Below, piece after piece: positions 6,137-8,043 of a stretch of 8,043 bases of DNA. Origin of the DNA: an uncultured Bacteroidota bacterium. GTDB taxonomy: Bacteria > Bacteroidota > Bacteroidia > Bacteroidales > SZUA-534. The notes under the pieces are model-generated. The model ran no database searches. It saw only the letters and a program-made list of their open reading frames with translations, and had not been told where the DNA came from. Positions within the stretch are counted from its first letter, which is position 1. Every line of letters starts with the position of its first letter. Location of the stretch: assembly GCA_937900725.1 (NCBI GenBank), contig CALCFP010000412.1:1-8043 (forward strand), written 5' to 3'. Made by a program: the position numbers and the translations under genes.

Positions 6137-7090
6137 CTATTTCCGCTTGCTGAAGACGATTTCGGAATCGGAAATCTGGTAGTTCCAGTTCATTGCTGTG
6201 GCAATGATTTCGGCAACCGATTCGGCTGTCGGGTGGTCGAACTTGCCTGTGTATTGGATGTTCCGCGTGTCTTTCGGAAGCACAATCTTCTTGTTCAGAT
6301 AGTCGCCCAGTTGAACTGATATTTGCGACAGCGACTTATTATCGTAGGCAAACAAGCCCGTATGCCAAGCCAAGGCGTTATTGTCGAGGCTGTCGGTTGG
6401 CATCAGTTCCTTTTCAGCGCAGTCGAACGATGCGTGCTGGCCTTTAGTGACAATCCGGTTGTTCTTGCGTGCGCCAAACGACACCTTGCCTTCAACAACC
6501 GTAAGTTCAACCTTGCGATCTGTATCATAAGCCTTTAGGTTGAACGATGTTCCCAAAACCTTAGTGAACACGTTCTGCGGTGTCTTTACAACGAAGTCGT
6601 CGCCTGTGTGACGCACATTGAACATTGCCTCGCCACACAAAGCAACATTGCGTGAATGTCTTGCCTCGTTGTACTTATATGTCAATTGGCTATTCTTGTT
6701 TAGCCAGACTGTCGAACTATCGGGAAGGACAACCATTTCGGCGCCGTCAACGGTTGCATACCTGAACACCTCGGTGGTGGTTGCAGAACGTGAAGCGAAT
6801 ATTCCGATGAGCAAAGCCACTGAAGCCACTGCCGATGCAATCCAGGCAAACTGCGGACGTAAGAAACGGCGTTTCTGAGTCAACTGCTTGAATTGTTCCC
6901 ATTCGGCATCGATATCGACGTCCATGGTGTATTCCGCCTTTCCGGCGATAGTCCAAACGCGTACAAGTTCAGCGTACTCGTCGGCATTGGCGGGCACCTG
7001 CAACCACTGGTCAAATGCCGACTGCTCTTTGTCAGTAAGCAAATTGCCTGAGAGTTTCTTGGTCACTATGTCTGAAATTGCGTCTTGCAT
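6137..7090 (-). CDS. FecR-family anti-sigma factor
   Basis: This 317-residue single-pass inner-membrane protein should hold the adjacent ECF sigma factor inactive until a periplasmic signal arrives. Residues 1-78 are cytoplasmic and helical (sigma-binding part). One membrane helix spans about 82-99. The periplasmic FecR domain covers about 110-207 and shows the family pattern LPDSSTVWLN, GEAMFNV, FVVKTP, VLGTSFNLKAY and VVEGKVSF. A C-terminal DUF4974-type domain covers about 247-315, starting with the typical AWHTGLFAYDNKSLSQI. That domain resembles the short domain that contacts a TonB-dependent receptor. The start ATG at 7090 lies 17 bases after the sigma stop, so the two genes are one operon. 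In most such loci a SusC/SusD-like receptor pair follows; here the gene is followed by non-coding DNA and then the oppositely functioning SUI1-SNF2 operon. Length and domains are complete. Confidence 0.93.
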   Translation of the reverse strand: MQDAISDIVTKKLSGNLLTDKEQSAFDQWLQVPANADEYAELVRVWTIAGKAEYTMDVDIDAEWEQFKQLTQKRRFLRPQFAWIASAVASVALLIGIFASRSATTTEVFRYATVDGAEMVVLPDSSTVWLNKNSQLTYKYNEARHSRNVALCGEAMFNVRHTGDDFVVKTPQNVFTKVLGTSFNLKAYDTDRKVELTVVEGKVSFGARKNNRIVTKGQHASFDCAEKELMPTDSLDNNALAWHTGLFAYDNKSLSQISVQLGDYLNKKIVLPKDTRNIQYTGKFDHPTAESVAEIIATAMNWNYQISDSEIVFSKRK

Positions 7091-7107
7091 TTTTTTGCGT
7101 CGTCTGG

Positions 7108-7671
7108 TTATAAGAACAATTCAACAAGCCAAAACCCTACGATAAAAAGCGGATTTTTTTCAACTATTTTCAAATATGGCTTGAGTTCTTCTCTTAATTT
7201 CTTAATTGATAAAGTTATATGTTTTTCAACAGTTTTTACGGAAATTTGTAACGAGTCGGCAATTTCCTGGTTTGGCATTCCCTGGAAACGGCTCAATGAG
7301 AATATTGCCCTGGCTTTTTCCGGAAGTTGATCAATAGCCTGCCTTACAGCATCTTCCACCTCGCCCTCAAGATAATCGTCGCTATTGTCGGATAACGAGA
7401 TGTTCAATTGTGCATCAGTATATTCATCTTCATACTGAAGCCGATTGAGTTTTTTGAAATTATTGATGGCGATGTTGACGACTGATTTCTGCAGATAAGA
7501 CCGGATGTTTATTTGCCCGTCGACAGAAGAGCGTCGTTCCCACAAATTGACAAATGCCTGCTGTGCAATGTCGTGAGCCTGGTCGCGATCTTTGACGATG
7601 GAATAGGCTACATTGCACATTGATGCAAAATTGCCACGGAAAACATCTTCAAACTGCTTGTCAGTTAACAT
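7108..7671 (-). CDS. ECF-type RNA polymerase sigma factor (Bacteroides expansion family)
   Basis: This 187-residue protein directs RNA polymerase to its own promoter set. Region 2 covers about residues 8-75 and includes YSIVKDRDQAHDIAQQAFVNLWERR, which matches core-binding and -10 recognition segments. Region 4 covers about 105-162 and includes AIDQLPEKARAIFSLSRFQG and the helix-turn-helix MPNQEIADSLQISVKTVEKHI. There is no region 1.1 or 3, as expected for ECF factors. The last 15 residues are hydrophobic (NPLFIVGFWLVELFL), a tail also common in related sigma factors of the phylum. The frame extends upstream to 7737. I chose the ATG at 7669-7671 because MLTDKQFEDVF fits the family start and the -7 box at 7691-7698 lies inside the longer frame. 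The FecR-type regulator follows 17 bases downstream, and a RecQ gene is divergent. Confidence 0.93.
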   Translation of the reverse strand: MLTDKQFEDVFRGNFASMCNVAYSIVKDRDQAHDIAQQAFVNLWERRSSVDGQINIRSYLQKSVVNIAINNFKKLNRLQYEDEYTDAQLNISLSDNSDDYLEGEVEDAVRQAIDQLPEKARAIFSLSRFQGMPNQEIADSLQISVKTVEKHITLSIKKLREELKPYLKIVEKNPLFIVGFWLVELFL

Positions 7672-7690
7672 CAGACTCAAAATTTTGCCA

Positions 7691-7698
7691 CAAAAGTA
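7691..7698 (-). promoter_or_regulatory. Predicted -7 promoter box for sigma/FecR operon
   Basis: The minus strand reads TACTTTTG, an exact match to TAnnTTTG. The predicted start is near 7684, 13 bases before the sigma ATG. The bases just upstream read TTTAGGATTTA, similar to the heptad repeat at 5861-5938. The consensus is that of the housekeeping sigma, so basal expression need not depend on the ECF factor itself. Confidence 0.55.
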
Positions 7699-7883
7699 AA
7701 TCCTAAATTCAAATATTGTTGCATGCTGTCGGCACAATAATCGGAATCATGTGACTTTACGCGTTCCCACCATCATTAATTTATGCTGATTACAAGCAAG
7801 ATTGGCATTGCACGACGGCTTGTTTTGGGCCAGTTTCAACGAAGTGGCAACATAAAACTCATGCTTCGCATCCAATTAAACTC

Positions 7884-7891
7884 TATCTTTG
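7884..7891 (+). promoter_or_regulatory. Predicted -7 promoter box for RecQ gene
   Basis: TATCTTTG matches TAnnTTTG exactly. Counting its last G as -7 places the transcript start at 7898, the A of the RecQ ATG, which would give a leaderless mRNA. The -33 region has no clear TTTG. The 226-base divergent gap (7672-7897) to the sigma gene shows no other feature. Confidence 0.55.
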
Positions 7892-7897
7892 CCATAT

Positions 7898-8043
7898 ATG
7901 GACATTTTCCACGAAATACTGAAAAAATATTGGGGATATGACTCCTTCCGCGGAATACAGGAAGAAATCATTCAGAGTATTGGTAATGGCAGAGACACCC
8001 TCGGCCTGATGCCGACAGGGGGTGGTAAATCTATCTGTTTCCA
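7898..8043 (+). CDS. RecQ-family ATP-dependent DNA helicase, N-terminal fragment (cut by window edge)
   Basis: Only the first 48 codons are visible. Residues 1-30 match the RecQ N-terminus, with the Q-motif region YWGYDSFRGIQEEII around 11-25 (Q21). Walker A follows as MPTGGGKS at about 38-45. RecQ helicases are 3'-5' DNA unwinding enzymes used in recombination and repair. The DTLGLMPTGGGKSICF wording resembles the second RecQ-like paralogue of Bacteroidota rather than classic RecQ (recollection, moderate certainty), so I give no symbol. The start ATG is fixed by the conserved N-terminal sequence and the -7 box immediately upstream. The HRDC and zinc-binding domains, if present, lie outside the window. 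It is divergent from the sigma factor gene. Confidence 0.88.
   Translation, partial: MDIFHEILKKYWGYDSFRGIQEEIIQSIGNGRDTLGLMPTGGGKSICF

Noticed and set aside
1..8043. A new defence, mobile or biosynthetic system
   Set aside because: SNF2 and RecQ helicases can occur in defence islands, but here they lie among conserved housekeeping-type genes on separate transcripts, with no nuclease, methylase, toxin, integrase or transposase in the window.

Overview
The window looks like ordinary chromosomal sequence from a member of the Bacteroidota, most likely Bacteroidales. Three lines of evidence support this. Several families are largely confined to that phylum (DUF4293, DUF4290, a FecR anti-sigma factor with a DUF4974-type C-terminus, and a Bacteroides-expansion type ECF sigma factor). 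Promoter-like boxes match the phylum's -7 consensus TAnnTTTG. Genes start without clear Shine-Dalgarno sequences. I cannot name the genus or species.

Layout. The left end (1-1235, minus strand) holds a DUF4293 four-helix membrane protein followed by a secreted TPR-repeat protein that runs off the left edge. A divergent intergenic region (1236-1423) leads into two plus-strand genes: a small DUF486/DMT-superfamily membrane protein (1424-1792) and a DUF4290 protein with a basic, Asn/Gln-rich tail (1845-2483). These converge on a minus-strand pair (2514-5803) made of a SUI1/YciH-type translation factor and a 973-residue bacterial SNF2-family helicase. The SUI1 stop and the helicase start overlap in TGATG. 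Next is a 0.3 kb AT-rich non-coding stretch (5834-6136 by the longest possible SUI1 reading). It carries a seven-base tandem repeat tract interrupted by a perfect hairpin, plus two further inverted repeats. The right part (6137-7671, minus strand) is an ECF sigma factor and FecR-type anti-sigma factor operon. Divergent from it, a RecQ-family helicase gene begins at 7898 and is cut by the right edge.

How the genes work together. The sigma/anti-sigma pair is the only evident regulatory circuit, and the TonB-dependent receptor that normally partners such a pair is not beside it. The SUI1 and SNF2 genes are probably translationally coupled. The remaining genes look like independent housekeeping or conserved hypothetical units with short 5' leaders. 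I did not find a convincing new defence, mobile or biosynthetic system. The most unusual items are the heptad-repeat/hairpin element, the receptor-less sigma/FecR pair, and a RecQ promoter that would predict a leaderless mRNA.
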